Program-made: the position numbers and the translations under genes
In this document: positions 8,941-18,612 of the stretch, in pieces
Layout: every line of letters starts with the position of its first letter
How positions within the stretch are numbered: the stretch's first letter is position 1
Assembly (NCBI GenBank): GCA_025931135.1
Contig: JAICNR010000001.1
Span: 1-59,999 of the forward strand
Length of the DNA: 59,999 nt
Source: Gemmatimonadota bacterium
Lineage (GTDB): Bacteria > Gemmatimonadota > Gemmatimonadetes > JACCXV01 > JAHWKZ01
Reading direction: 5' to 3'
The notes under the pieces: generated by a model
Told to the model about the DNA's origin: nothing
Seen by the model: only the letters and a program-made list of their open reading frames with translations
Database searches by the model: none

Positions 8941-10056
8941 TTGAAGCCGCGCTCCCGCAGGCCGATCTTCGTCTTCGTGCTCCCCCACATCGCCCGCTCG
9001 CCTCGCGATCTGCTCGCCTGGTTCGACGCCCGCCTCCGCGACCTGCCATGGCGCAGGGACGCCGATCCGTATCGCGTATGGGTCTCCGAGGTCATGCTGC
9101 AGCAGACCCGCGTAGAGACCGTGATCCCGCGATACGAACGCTGGCTCGAGCGTTTTCCGACCGTCGAGGACCTGGCGGCGGCGGAGGTGGACGAGGTGCT
9201 GGCGGAGTGGGAAGGGCTCGGCTACTACTCGCGCGCTCGCAACCTGCACGCCGCTGCGCGCGTCGTGCGGGACTCGTTGGGGGGCGCCATCCCCGGCACC
9301 GCACGCGAGCTCCGCGACCTGCCCGGAGTCGGCGAATACACCGCCGGAGCGGTCGCATCGATCGCGTTCGACCGTCCCGAGCCGGCGATCGACACGAACG
9401 CGCGCCGGGTGCTCTCGCGACTGTTCGACCTGGAGACCCCGAGCCCCGCGCGGCTGCGCGCGGTCGCGGCGGAGCTGATCCCGAACGATCGGCCGGGCGA
9501 CTTCAACCAGGCGCTGATGGAGTTGGGCGCGACCGTCTGCTCGCTCCGCTCTCCACGCTGCAACGAGTGCCCGCTCGCGGACGGATGCCTCGCCCGAGCC
9601 CGAGGGACCGTGGCCGAGCGTCCGGGCGACTCCGCTCGCCCGCCCGTTCCCGAGTTCGAGGTGGGGGTCGCGGTCGCGCTGTCATCCGAGGGTCGTGTTC
9701 TCCTCGTCCGCCGGGCCGAGCGCGGGATGCTGGGCGGGTTGTGGCAGTTCCCCGCGCGGGTGACCGAAGAATCCGAGTCGCCGCTGGAGGCGGCCGTCGA
9801 GGCGCTCCGCCCCCTCGCTCCCGAGGCGTCGCCGGCACGGGCTCTGGCGGTCGTGCGCCATGCCTACAGCCACAGGCGACACTTCTACCACGCATTCCTG
9901 TTCCGCGCGCAGACCGAACCGGAGCCCGATCCCGAGGTGTTGGCGGTGGCAGGATGGACGGCGGCCGTGTGGGAGCCGCCCGAGGTCTCAGGCCGAGGGT
10001 TGCCGGCCGCTCAGCGCCGGATCGCGCGAGCGCTCGCCGCCGCACTGCCGTGCTGA
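8941..10056 (+). CDS. mutY: A/G-specific adenine glycosylase MutY
   Basis: Removes adenine mispaired with 8-oxoguanine. The chain (371 aa from this start) has an HhH-GPD domain with catalytic Glu50 (EVMLQQT) and LPGVGEYTAGA followed by Asp151 (AIDTNARR). The [4Fe-4S] loop is Cys200-x6-Cys207-x2-Cys210-x5-Cys216, and a C-terminal NUDIX-like domain that reads 8-oxoG starts near residue 240. The start is uncertain: TTG 8941 is used here, but GTG 8977 gives a more usual N-terminus, and neither has a clear ribosome site. The stop overlaps the addB start by 7 bases, tying base-excision repair to the recombination nuclease. Confidence 0.93.
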   Translation: MKPRSRRPIFVFVLPHIARSPRDLLAWFDARLRDLPWRRDADPYRVWVSEVMLQQTRVETVIPRYERWLERFPTVEDLAAAEVDEVLAEWEGLGYYSRARNLHAAARVVRDSLGGAIPGTARELRDLPGVGEYTAGAVASIAFDRPEPAIDTNARRVLSRLFDLETPSPARLRAVAAELIPNDRPGDFNQALMELGATVCSLRSPRCNECPLADGCLARARGTVAERPGDSARPPVPEFEVGVAVALSSEGRVLLVRRAERGMLGGLWQFPARVTEESESPLEAAVEALRPLAPEASPARALAVVRHAYSHRRHFYHAFLFRAQTEPEPDPEVLAVAGWTAAVWEPPEVSGRGLPAAQRRIARALAAALPC

Positions 10057-12884
10057 TCGTCGTCCCCTCCCGGCGCGTCGCCGCCCGGATCGCCGATGCC
10101 GCGCTGGCTCCGTCCGCCGCCGGCCGGGCGTCGCGCGGGGCGTGGACCGCTGACGTCGCCACGCTCGCCGACGTGGTCGACCGCTCTCTGGCGGCCGACC
10201 AGCGACCCCGCCGCCGGCTGGGACGCGTGGCGAGCGCCCTCCTCGCCGCCGAGGTGCTCCGCGATCTGGAGGGCGACGCGCTCCGCCTCTTCGGGCCCGG
10301 CATCGAGGTTCCGGGCGCGGCGCGTGCGGTTGCGGCCGCGATCGCTGAGTTGCGCTCCGCCGGTCTTCGCGCGATCGATCTCGTCCCGGCGACAGGCGTG
10401 TCGCGGCGGCTCGCCGCTCTGGCCGCCGTCGTCGACGCGTGGGAGCGAAGGCTCGATTCCGCCGGTCTCCTGGACGAGCCGGGCTCGGTCACGCGGGCGG
10501 CGGAGCTCGTTCGCGAGGGAGCCTGGCCGCAGCGGGCACCGGAGACCCTCGAGGTGCGCGGGCTCTACGATGCGACTCGCGTCGAAGGCGAGCTCCTCCT
10601 GGCTCTCGCCCGCCGCGCAAAGCGTGTCCGGGTCGGGATCCCGTTCGATCCCGACGACTCGGACGCCACTGCCTTCGCGTATCCGTACATCCATCTCTGG
10701 GAGTCCCTGGAAGACCCCGGGCTCGACGTCGAGCTCGAGTTCTACGAGCGCCCTTCGCCGGGCGTGCCCGAGGTCTCGTTTCAGGCGGAGACCGACCCGG
10801 CTCAGGAAGCGCGCCGCACGGCCCAGGACGCTCGCGCCTGGATCGACGATGGCGTTCCGGCCGAGGAAATCTCGATCGTCGTGCCCGGGCGCTCGCATCG
10901 GCTGGGCGCGCTTTCGCGTGAGCTGTCACGTCGCGGCGTCGCCCATCACGCGCGCAGCGGGACGCCTCTCGCCGAGACGCCGGCAATGGCGGCGTCGCTC
11001 CTCCCGTTCTCGCTCCTCGACGAGGGGTATCCGCGTGAGCGGCTCGAGGCCTGGGTTTCCTCGCCGTTGACCGCCGCGCTCGACCCGGAGCTCCTCCTCC
11101 CGGCGATTTCCAGCGGCCCGGCGGCGGGCGGTACCCGCGAGGAATGGACTCGCACGCTGTCGTCGGCGCAGGGAGAGTCGGCCAAGCGGCTCGTCGTCGC
11201 GCTCGCCATCATCGACGATCTCGGCCGGAGCGAGACCGCGCCGGCCGACTTCTGGCCGCGCTACGGCGAGATTCTGGCCCGTGTGGGGATCCTGGACTCG
11301 CTCTCCACGCGGGATCCCGCCGGCCTCGCGCACTGGGAAGGTGCGATCCTCGCTCTTCGCGGGGCCCACGAGAGCCTCGGAACCTGGAGCGGCCCCGCGC
11401 GCGGATGGCGCACCCACCGCCGCGCGATCATGGACGCGGTGAGTGACGCGCGCGCACCGATCGGCCGGTCGGGCCGCGGCGTCGAGATCCTGACGGCGCG
11501 CGACGCGCGCGGACTCGGCTTCCGGCGCCAGCGGATGATCGGGCTCGTCCAGGGCGCTCTCCTGCGACCTTCCCCCGCCGCCGCCATCCTGGGCGATCCC
11601 GAGCGCAGAGCGCTAAACCGTGCTCTGGGACGCGAGGCCTTCCGGACCGCCGCCCAGGACGCCCTCGAGGGAGACCTGCTGATCGTCGAGCGAGTGCGCG
11701 CGACCGGCGAGCGAATCGGCCTGTCGTGGGCGGTCGAGGACGAGAACGGGACCCCGCTCCTCCCTGCGCTCGAAGTCGAGCGCGAGCGGGAGAGGCGTGG
11801 GGCACCGCCCCCCGGCGACCCCCCACCGGTCGACGTCCCCGCCTGGCGCGCCGTCCGGAAGCCGGAGCTCGTCTCGGAGCTGATGGGGCTCGAGCGGGAC
11901 CGGACGCTCTTCTTCGGGCGCGCGGCAGCCGGGCGCAGATCCCGGGCGGGACGATGGGACGGAGCGTTCGACCGGCGGCACGCCGATTCGCTCGCCCTCG
12001 AGGTCCGCGAGGGTGCGCTGCGCGCGTGGTCCGCCAGCGCGCTCGACTCCTGGAGTCAGTGCGCCCATCAGTACTTCCAGCGTTACGTGCTCCGGCTTCG
12101 TCCGCCGGACGAGCGCCCGATCGAGGCCCAGGCGCGAACAGTCGGGGACCTCGCGCACCTCGCCCTGAAACGCCTCCTCGACGAGGGCCGGGGTTCCCAC
12201 GAGCTCGAGCGCGTCCATGCGGCGGTCGACGCAGTGGCGGGCGCGGTGCAGGACCACGCGCGCGGTCCCTCGGCGGTGTGGGCGCTGACCCGGCGCCGGG
12301 TCGCGACGACGATCCACCGTTACCTGCGACATGTCGCGGAAGAAGAGGAGCGGGCAGGACGCGAGCCGGTCGCGCTCGAGGCGTCGTTCGGTCTCGACGG
12401 CTCAGCGGTTTCCGGCGTCCAGATCGACACCCGGCACGGGACCGTGACGCTGCGAGGAAAGATCGATCGTCTGGACCGCCATCCCACGTCGGGCGAGCTC
12501 CACGTGATCGATTACAAGTACAGCCTGAAGACCACGGAGCACGAGGAGGCGGTGGACCCCGAGCTGTGCGGGGTCGAGCGGTTCCAGCTGTATGCATACT
12601 TCCTCGGCGCGCTGGCGTGGGTGGAGGCGAACGCGGCCGCGCGACCGTCCGCGGTGAGCGCCGCAATCCATTGCATCCGCTCCGCGGCTGTGGTCGGACC
12701 GCTGGACATGCCGGATCCCGAGGTCGTTCGCGCGTCGATCGGGCGCGCGATCGAGGAAGCCGCGTCGGGCGCGTTCGATCCCACCCCGCGGAATCCGAAG
12801 AGCTGCCGCATCTGCGACTTTCGTCGGAGTTGCCGGATCGCCACCGTCCACGGCGTGGTCGTCGAAGGCGAGGACGAGCAGTGA
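10050..12884 (+). CDS. addB: AddB-like helicase/nuclease subunit (PD-(D/E)XK, Fe-S)
   Basis: A 944-aa protein resembling the AddB/RexB subunit of the double-strand-break-processing helicase-nuclease. The N-terminal two thirds are a degenerate helicase-like scaffold without a visible Walker A loop. The C-terminal PD-(D/E)XK nuclease shows GDLAHLALKRLLDE, the catalytic Asp in KIDRLDR and the DYK motif (HVIDYKYS). Four Cys (about 670, then C-x2-C-x5-C near 918-927, SCRICDFRRSC) form the Fe-S staple typical of AddB. The GTG start lies inside the mutY stop region (GTGCTGA), and the stop overlaps the addA start (GTGA). Confidence 0.85.
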   Translation: MLIVVPSRRVAARIADAALAPSAAGRASRGAWTADVATLADVVDRSLAADQRPRRRLGRVASALLAAEVLRDLEGDALRLFGPGIEVPGAARAVAAAIAELRSAGLRAIDLVPATGVSRRLAALAAVVDAWERRLDSAGLLDEPGSVTRAAELVREGAWPQRAPETLEVRGLYDATRVEGELLLALARRAKRVRVGIPFDPDDSDATAFAYPYIHLWESLEDPGLDVELEFYERPSPGVPEVSFQAETDPAQEARRTAQDARAWIDDGVPAEEISIVVPGRSHRLGALSRELSRRGVAHHARSGTPLAETPAMAASLLPFSLLDEGYPRERLEAWVSSPLTAALDPELLLPAISSGPAAGGTREEWTRTLSSAQGESAKRLVVALAIIDDLGRSETAPADFWPRYGEILARVGILDSLSTRDPAGLAHWEGAILALRGAHESLGTWSGPARGWRTHRRAIMDAVSDARAPIGRSGRGVEILTARDARGLGFRRQRMIGLVQGALLRPSPAAAILGDPERRALNRALGREAFRTAAQDALEGDLLIVERVRATGERIGLSWAVEDENGTPLLPALEVERERERRGAPPPGDPPPVDVPAWRAVRKPELVSELMGLERDRTLFFGRAAAGRRSRAGRWDGAFDRRHADSLALEVREGALRAWSASALDSWSQCAHQYFQRYVLRLRPPDERPIEAQARTVGDLAHLALKRLLDEGRGSHELERVHAAVDAVAGAVQDHARGPSAVWALTRRRVATTIHRYLRHVAEEEERAGREPVALEASFGLDGSAVSGVQIDTRHGTVTLRGKIDRLDRHPTSGELHVIDYKYSLKTTEHEEAVDPELCGVERFQLYAYFLGALAWVEANAAARPSAVSAAIHCIRSAAVVGPLDMPDPEVVRASIGRAIEEAASGAFDPTPRNPKSCRICDFRRSCRIATVHGVVVEGEDEQ

Positions 12885-15800
12885 GACAGCCGGCCGACCA
12901 GCTCTCTTTCGACCTGGTTGGAGGGCCCGCGGACGCTCCCGTCGTCGATGCCGACGTCACCGACGACGACCTCCGCCCCGAGCAGCGCGCGGTCGTCGAG
13001 CTCGCGTCCGACTTCGTCGTGACGGCGGGCGCGGGCTCGGGGAAGACCCGCACCCTCGTCGCCCTCTATTCGGCGATCCTGGCCGACCCCGCCCTGACCC
13101 GATCGGCCGAGCCGATCGGCCCACAGCGGATCCTCTGCCTCACGTTCACCGAGCGCGCGGCGAGGGAGCTCCTGCGGAAGGTCCGGGACCGGACGACCGA
13201 TCCCCGCTGGCGCAGGGAACTCGAGAGCGCCCCGATCTCGACCTTCCACGGCTGGTGCGCCGAGCTGCTCCGCCGCTATCCGATCGAGGCCGGGGTCGAC
13301 CCGCGGTTCACCGTCCTGTCCGAGGAGGCGGCCGAAGAGATGCTGCGGACGGCCGCCCTCGACTCACTCCGCGGAGGCCTCGAGCGCGGCGACGAGGCCG
13401 CGCGGCAGGCGATCGAGCTCGTGGGCCTCGGACTCGCGGCCCAGACGATGACGGAGCTCGTGATCGCGATCCGAACGGCGGGCTGGCCCACACGGAGGCC
13501 GATCGAGCGGTTCGAGGAGCGGATCGGCGAGGCGGAGCTGCGGCTCCGCCAGCTCGCGGCCGAGGTCGAGGTCGCCGCGGGCGACCTCCTGGATGCGGGG
13601 CGGGGCGGGGCGCTGAACACTCCTGTCCAGCGCGCCGCGCTCGATCGGATCGAGGCCGCATGGAGCGAATGGAAGCGCGACCGCTCGGTGGCCGCGGCGG
13701 TCGACCTGGCCGCAGCCGCGAAGTCGGCCGGCAAGAGCTGGCGCTTCTATGGAAACAAGCAGCTTCGCGAGGCGGTCTTCACGCTCGCCTCGAGCTGGGC
13801 CGCGCTCGCCCGCGAGGTAGAGAACCGGCTCCAACTCGGGATCTGGCCCGCGCTCTCGGTCACGGTGCGGGAGACGTATCGGCGGGAACGCTGGGCGCGT
13901 GCCGCGCTGGACTACGACGACCTCCTACTCCGGACGCGCGACCTCCTCCGGCACAACGCGGAGGTGCGCGACGAGGTGCGTGGGCGATACCGCGCTGTTC
14001 TGATCGACGAGCATCAGGATACCGACCCCGTGCAGGACGAAATCCTGCGGATCCTCATCGGCGCGAACGCGATCGCCGGCCACCCCGCGGACGGCGATCC
14101 GCGCTGGTGCGTCGTCGGCGACGCGAAGCAGTCGATCTACGGCTTCCGGGGCGCCACCGTGGCGGCGTTCGAGAAGCTGTCCAGGGAGGCGCACGCGCGG
14201 GGCGCGCGTCGGGATCTCGCGACGAACTACCGCTCGCGCGCGGAGCTCGTGGCGTTTTACAACGCGTTCTTCCCCGCCGTCCTCGTTCCGGGTCCGGGCG
14301 GCGACCGGCCGATGTACTCGATGCAGGTGGCTAACAGGGAAGCCGGTGAGGGACCGGCGGTCGAGCTTCTGAGTCCACCGGATGAGCGCCGGAACGCGGA
14401 GGGGGCCCGCGAGGAGGAGGCGATGGCGCTCGCGGCGCGGATCGCCGCCGCGTGTGGCGCGGGAGAGGACAGGATCTCCGTGGTGGACGAAGAGTCCGGC
14501 GAGGAGCGTCCGGCCCGGCCGGGCGATGTCGTGATCCTGCTTCGCCGGCTTACCCAGGTCGAGCCGTATCGGCGGGCGCTCGACCTGGTCGGGCTCGAGT
14601 CCGTCGTCGTCGGCAGTGGCTCCTTCTGGGCTCGACAGGAGACGTTCGACATCCTGAACGCCCTCGACGCGGCTCTCCGACCCCAGGATCCCATCCCTCT
14701 GGTCGGCTTCCTCCGCTCCCCCATGGCCGGGCTCGCCGACGACGCGATCTGGCGGCTCGTCCGCGGCTGGGATCGCCGGCTTCCTCTGCGCCGGCACGTG
14801 GCCGATGCCGAGCGCGCGCGGGAGCTGGATCCGGAAGAATCAGTGCGACTGGCGGACGCGCTCGCCGTCCTGGACGGGATCCGCTCCAGGGCTGACTTCG
14901 AGCCACCGGGCGCTATCGTCGGTTGGCTCGTCGACCGGACGGGCTACGCCTCCGTCCTCGACGCGCTTCCCGACCGTGCGCAGCGCCGGGCGAACGTCGA
15001 GCGACTGATCGCGCTCGCAGACCGCGCGCCAGTCGAGGGCCACGCGCTCCTGTCGCAATGGGCGGCCGCACTCCGCCGCCGAGCGGACCGCCCCCCGCGG
15101 GACCGGGACGCTTCTCTCCCCGAGGTCGGCGACCGGATCCGGATCCTGACGATCCACCAGGCGAAGGGGCTGGAGTTTCCGATCGTCGCGCTCGGCGACA
15201 TCGGAGGGAAGGTCCAGCGGGGTCCGGGTGGCGTGCGGTTCGACCCCGACCTCGGCGTTGTCGCGAAGGTATGGATCGACTCCGCCGAGAAGCCGCTGGA
15301 CACAGGCGCCTACGCGCTCGCGCGGGACTCGGCCAGGGAGCGCGAGGAGGCCGAGGAAGCACGCCTCCTCTACGTGGCCGCCACGCGCGCGCGGGACCGC
15401 CTCGTGCTGAGCTCCGGCGCGACCGGCGCATCTTGGCTCGCCGCGGTGGAGGCGTTCGCCGCGACGCCGGAGGCGAGGGGGCTGCTGACGGTCGAGCCGC
15501 TCGGCCGCTGGAGCGATCGCTTTCGCGCGTCGGTGGGCCAGACGCCACCGCTCGGCGATCCGGGGATAGCGGTCCGATCCCCCGCCCCCGCCGCGCCGGG
15601 CGAGGCCGCGGCACGCGAGCTCGCGGCCGCGCTCGCCGGGGAGCCCCCGGCTCCCGCGCCCGTCGCCGCTGCGCGGGAGGCGGCGGCTCTGGCGCTCGAG
15701 CGCGGAGCGCGCGGCCACGCCGCGCTCGAGCGGATCCCGCTCGCGCCCGTGCCGGCGGACGTCGCCGCCTGGCTCGCGGGCCCCGGCGGGCTCCCCGCTT

Positions 15801-16231
15801 CGGAGGCGGCCGGGCTCGCGGCCTACTGGGAACGGGAGGTCCGGCCCCAGCTCGAGCCGGCTGCCGAGGTCGAGCGTGAGCGGCCGTTCCGGCTCCGCCT
15901 CCCGGGCGGCGGAGTGGTCGTAGGGACGATCGACGCCCTGTGGCGCGAGGAAGCCGGCGGGTGGCGGGTAGGCGACTACAAGTTCACGGGTGCGGACGGC
16001 GAGTCGGACGCGCGGCACGAGGCCCAGCTCGCGATATACGCCCTCGCCGCGAGCGCGGTGCTGGGACTCGACGAGATCGGCGGCCTGCTCTGGTACGTGG
16101 ACCGGGGCGCCCGCGCGGAGCTCCGCTGGAGCGCAGCCGACCTGCGCGCACTCGAGTCCGAGCTCGACGCCGCGTTCGGCCGGCTCGGCCCGGTCGACAC
16201 CGAAACGGCGGCTACGGCCGTGTCGAGTTGA
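12881..16231 (+). CDS. addA: AddA-like UvrD-family helicase-nuclease
   Basis: A 1116-aa superfamily 1 helicase with a C-terminal nuclease, which would partner AddB in resecting double-strand ends. It has a Walker A loop AGAGSGKT (49-56), motif II DEHQDTD from residue 376, motif III GDAKQSIYGFRGA, motif V TIHQAKGLEFP and motif VI LYVAATRARDRL. The C-terminal PD-(D/E)XK domain has the acidic position in GTIDALW (about 1015) and the DYK motif (about 1032) followed by QLAIYALA. Motif II carries His where most relatives have Phe or Tyr. The GTG start overlaps addB. The last 20 bases overlap, antisense, the end of the DUF1579 gene. Confidence 0.9.
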   Translation: MRQPADQLSFDLVGGPADAPVVDADVTDDDLRPEQRAVVELASDFVVTAGAGSGKTRTLVALYSAILADPALTRSAEPIGPQRILCLTFTERAARELLRKVRDRTTDPRWRRELESAPISTFHGWCAELLRRYPIEAGVDPRFTVLSEEAAEEMLRTAALDSLRGGLERGDEAARQAIELVGLGLAAQTMTELVIAIRTAGWPTRRPIERFEERIGEAELRLRQLAAEVEVAAGDLLDAGRGGALNTPVQRAALDRIEAAWSEWKRDRSVAAAVDLAAAAKSAGKSWRFYGNKQLREAVFTLASSWAALAREVENRLQLGIWPALSVTVRETYRRERWARAALDYDDLLLRTRDLLRHNAEVRDEVRGRYRAVLIDEHQDTDPVQDEILRILIGANAIAGHPADGDPRWCVVGDAKQSIYGFRGATVAAFEKLSREAHARGARRDLATNYRSRAELVAFYNAFFPAVLVPGPGGDRPMYSMQVANREAGEGPAVELLSPPDERRNAEGAREEEAMALAARIAAACGAGEDRISVVDEESGEERPARPGDVVILLRRLTQVEPYRRALDLVGLESVVVGSGSFWARQETFDILNALDAALRPQDPIPLVGFLRSPMAGLADDAIWRLVRGWDRRLPLRRHVADAERARELDPEESVRLADALAVLDGIRSRADFEPPGAIVGWLVDRTGYASVLDALPDRAQRRANVERLIALADRAPVEGHALLSQWAAALRRRADRPPRDRDASLPEVGDRIRILTIHQAKGLEFPIVALGDIGGKVQRGPGGVRFDPDLGVVAKVWIDSAEKPLDTGAYALARDSAREREEAEEARLLYVAATRARDRLVLSSGATGASWLAAVEAFAATPEARGLLTVEPLGRWSDRFRASVGQTPPLGDPGIAVRSPAPAAPGEAAARELAAALAGEPPAPAPVAAAREAAALALERGARGHAALERIPLAPVPADVAAWLAGPGGLPASEAAGLAAYWEREVRPQLEPAAEVERERPFRLRLPGGGVVVGTIDALWREEAGGWRVGDYKFTGADGESDARHEAQLAIYALAASAVLGLDEIGGLLWYVDRGARAELRWSAADLRALESELDAAFGRLGPVDTETAATAVSS

Positions 16232-16799
16232 TGACCATCGTCCGGTAGAACTCTCCGTCGGGACCGGGACCCCAGTTCTCGTAATGGACGCTGCCGTCGT
16301 CCATGAACCGGGTCGTGTTCCGGACCTTCTTTTCGGGATTCCCGCTCATCGGATCGGCGAATGTCCCCTCCATCGTGAGCGTCCTCGTGCCCGGATCGTA
16401 GGTTCCCCAGGCGATCATCGGGCCGGTGGACATGTTGTCCACCCAGAGCGAGAAGTACCGCTGTTTGACCTTGTCGTAGCCCATCGTCTCGCGCCCCTCG
16501 AACGGAGCGCCAGCGAAATCGCCGTCGTATTCGGTCACCAGGTAGCGGCCGCCCATCGACACCCCGGCCGTGCTCGTCGCCGTCATCTCCACCGGGGTCG
16601 CGCCGGGCGCGGGATACCACTGAATCGCGTGGTTCCACGAGCCTGCGAGCGCCTCGAGGAGCGCGTGATTGTCGTCGGGAGCCACCGCCGCGTTCATGGC
16701 GGCGATCTCCTCGGCCGACATCTCCTGCGCCCCGGCCGTGCCGGGCGCGGCCATAACGGCGCCCCATGCCAATGCCACGACTGCCAACCCGAGCTTCAT
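16212..16799 (-). CDS. Secreted DUF1579 family protein
   Basis: A 195-aa exported protein: a cleavable signal peptide (MKLGLAVVALAW, cleavage likely after GTAGAQ), then a DUF1579 beta-barrel-like domain with the typical DNHALLEALAGSW, GGRYLVTEYDG and MGYDKVKQRYFSLWVDN segments. The fold resembles lipocalin/THAP4-like barrels; its ligand is unknown. ATG 16799 is chosen because a strong ribosome site (GAGGAGG) precedes it by 6 bases and the signal peptide begins there. It lies 86 bases downstream of the eIF2B-like gene and may be the tail of that operon or have its own promoter. Confidence 0.85.
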   Translation of the reverse strand: MKLGLAVVALAWGAVMAAPGTAGAQEMSAEEIAAMNAAVAPDDNHALLEALAGSWNHAIQWYPAPGATPVEMTATSTAGVSMGGRYLVTEYDGDFAGAPFEGRETMGYDKVKQRYFSLWVDNMSTGPMIAWGTYDPGTRTLTMEGTFADPMSGNPEKKVRNTTRFMDDGSVHYENWGPGPDGEFYRTMVINSTRP

Positions 16800-16885
16800 C
16801 GGAACCTCCTCGGTTCGGTCCATTTCTCCTCGCGACCTGCACTCCCGGTCGCGAGGCCCACGATCAGCCGCCCGCCACCCCGAGG

Positions 16886-17842
16886 TCAACTCCGGCGTCG
16901 AGTCCCCGTGACATCCCGGAGCGCGCGCGCCACCGGGATGTCTCCCGACCTCAAGTCGCGGGGACGGGTCGGCCCGCGCTCGGTCACGAGCAGGTCCAGC
17001 GCCTCCCAGGCTATCTCCTCGAAATACGGGTTCTCGACCGCGAGCGGCGGCCTCGGATCGGACAGGATCTCGCCCGGGTCACGCTCGTAGGATCGCGGCA
17101 GGAGCGCGAGCGCGGACGGCAGGAACTTCGAGCTGTCCGCGGCGCAGACGACTCGGGCACCGATCTCACGCGCCCGCGCAGCCAGTGCGCGCGTCCCCAC
17201 CTTGTTCACCCATGCCGTGGGCAGCAGCGAGTCCGCGCCCACGACGAGAGCTCCGTCCGCCTCCAGGGCCCCCCAGAGCCACGCATCGGTCCCGAGTCGT
17301 ACCGGGACTCCGCGCGCCGCCAGTGCCGCCGCCAGCCGCGCGCCCTCGTTCCCCGGCCGCGACTCCGAAACGACGACCTGGAACCAGGCGCCGCCCGCGA
17401 AGTGGTCCTCGATCGCGCCCTGAACCGTGCTGGACGCCGAGTACGTGTAGACGACGGGAACGGCCGTGAGCGCGCGCCTCAGGTGGAGCCGGAGCGTGTC
17501 ACGCGCGGTGTCGAGCCGCTGGCGCCAGACCGCGGCCGTCTTGCCGACTCCCGCCCTCAGCGCGTTCTCGTCTTCCGGGTCGCGGCGCTCAAGCTCGATC
17601 AGCAAGTCGTTCGCGACTCGGAGAACCGGCGCCAGCGCCGCCTGCCGGCGGGCGACGCGCTCGAGTCCGACCAGTGCCTCGCGTCCCGTGCCCGGCGCTC
17701 CCGCGGCCCAGCCTTCCCCCCACGCGATCAGCGCTCGCGCGACCTCCGAGGCGCCGCCGGAGAGGTCTCCTGCGATGGCCTCCAGTGCATCCCACGCGCC
17801 GGGAGGTGGCGCCTCGATCGGCGGCCGGCGGGCTTTCTTCAA
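16886..17842 (-). CDS. eIF2B alpha/beta/delta-like protein
   Basis: A 318-aa protein of the eIF2B regulatory-subunit / ribose-1,5-bisphosphate isomerase / MtnA superfamily. An N-terminal helical half is followed by a Rossmann-like domain with the family landmarks YTYSASSTVQGAI, VSESRPGNEG, PVRLGTDAWL, ALVVGADSLLP and VNKVGTRALA. The Asp used by the sugar isomerases is present (GADSLLP), but the catalytic Cys position appears occupied by Ser/Ala (TYSASS), so isomerase activity is doubtful. It starts at TTG 17842, overlapping the permease stop (TTGA). Why such a protein follows an ABC exporter is unclear. Confidence 0.75.
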   Translation of the reverse strand: MKKARRPPIEAPPPGAWDALEAIAGDLSGGASEVARALIAWGEGWAAGAPGTGREALVGLERVARRQAALAPVLRVANDLLIELERRDPEDENALRAGVGKTAAVWRQRLDTARDTLRLHLRRALTAVPVVYTYSASSTVQGAIEDHFAGGAWFQVVVSESRPGNEGARLAAALAARGVPVRLGTDAWLWGALEADGALVVGADSLLPTAWVNKVGTRALAARAREIGARVVCAADSSKFLPSALALLPRSYERDPGEILSDPRPPLAVENPYFEEIAWEALDLLVTERGPTRPRDLRSGDIPVARALRDVTGTRRRS

Positions 17843-18612
17843 CGGATCAGCCGCCGGCGGATGAGGCGCACAGAGAGCCAGAACACCACGAGCGTGAAGA
17901 CCGCGAGCCAGATGGCGTGCCCCCAGAGGGAGGCGTCGAGGGTCCCGATGGTCAGCGACCGCATCAGGGTCACCGCGTGAGTGAGTGGCAGGAGCCAGGC
18001 CGCCCATCCCACCCAGGCGGGGAGTCCCTCGAGCGGGAAGAACACGCCGCTGAACAGGAACATGACGCCGATGACGAGCGTGAAGAAGTAGTTGAAGAAC
18101 GTGTACGAGGGCGCGATCGCGGTGTACGCCATGCCCAACGCGCCGAACATGATCCCCACACCGAAGGTCAACGGCAGGACGGCGAGCGCGAGCGGGCTCT
18201 GGATGAGCCCCAGGGGCGCCATGATCGCCAGGATCACCGCTCCTCCCAGGAGGCTCTTCGATGCCGCCCACAGGATGTCGCCCGCCACCACTTCGGCCAC
18301 CGAGATCGGCGTCATGACGATCGCCTCGTAGGTCCGCTGCTCGGTCATGCGCGTAAAGGAGCCGAACGTCGTTTCGAAAGAAGCGGCGTTCATGGCCGTG
18401 GCCGCGACCAGCCCCGGCGCGAGGAACGCCACGTAGGGCTGGCCCTGGATGTCGTCGACGAAGCGCCCCAGGCCGAAGCCCATCGCGGCGAAGAAAAGGA
18501 GCGGCTCGGCCACGGTGCCGACCAGTGAGGCGACGGCGAAATCCTTCCACGACTCGTAGTTCCTGAGCCAGACGCGGCACGCGCCGGCCAGCCGCTCGAA
18601 CACGCCGGTCAT
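17839..18612 (-). CDS. ABC-2 type transporter permease
   Basis: A 257-aa inner-membrane permease with six predicted helices and the ABC-2 signature region MTEQRTYEAIVMTPIS followed by a Gly-rich loop. It would pair with the ATPase directly upstream, as two half-transporter genes of an exporter; the substrate is unknown (drug, lipid or polysaccharide export are all possible). The ATG start overlaps the ATPase stop by 4 bases, and its own stop overlaps the eIF2B-like start, so all three are translationally coupled. Confidence 0.9.
   Translation of the reverse strand: MTGVFERLAGACRVWLRNYESWKDFAVASLVGTVAEPLLFFAAMGFGLGRFVDDIQGQPYVAFLAPGLVAATAMNAASFETTFGSFTRMTEQRTYEAIVMTPISVAEVVAGDILWAASKSLLGGAVILAIMAPLGLIQSPLALAVLPLTFGVGIMFGALGMAYTAIAPSYTFFNYFFTLVIGVMFLFSGVFFPLEGLPAWVGWAAWLLPLTHAVTLMRSLTIGTLDASLWGHAIWLAVFTLVVFWLSVRLIRRRLIR

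Noticed and set aside
8898-10049. N-terminal extension of the addB frame through mutY
   Set aside because: The frame stays open through mutY, but its product there is Arg-rich noise; MutY is clearly the real gene and GTG 10050 starts the conserved AddB part.
11428-13053. 541-residue minus-strand frame inside addB/addA
   Set aside because: Low-complexity Arg/Pro/Ala translation, no motif, and it is opposite two clear genes.
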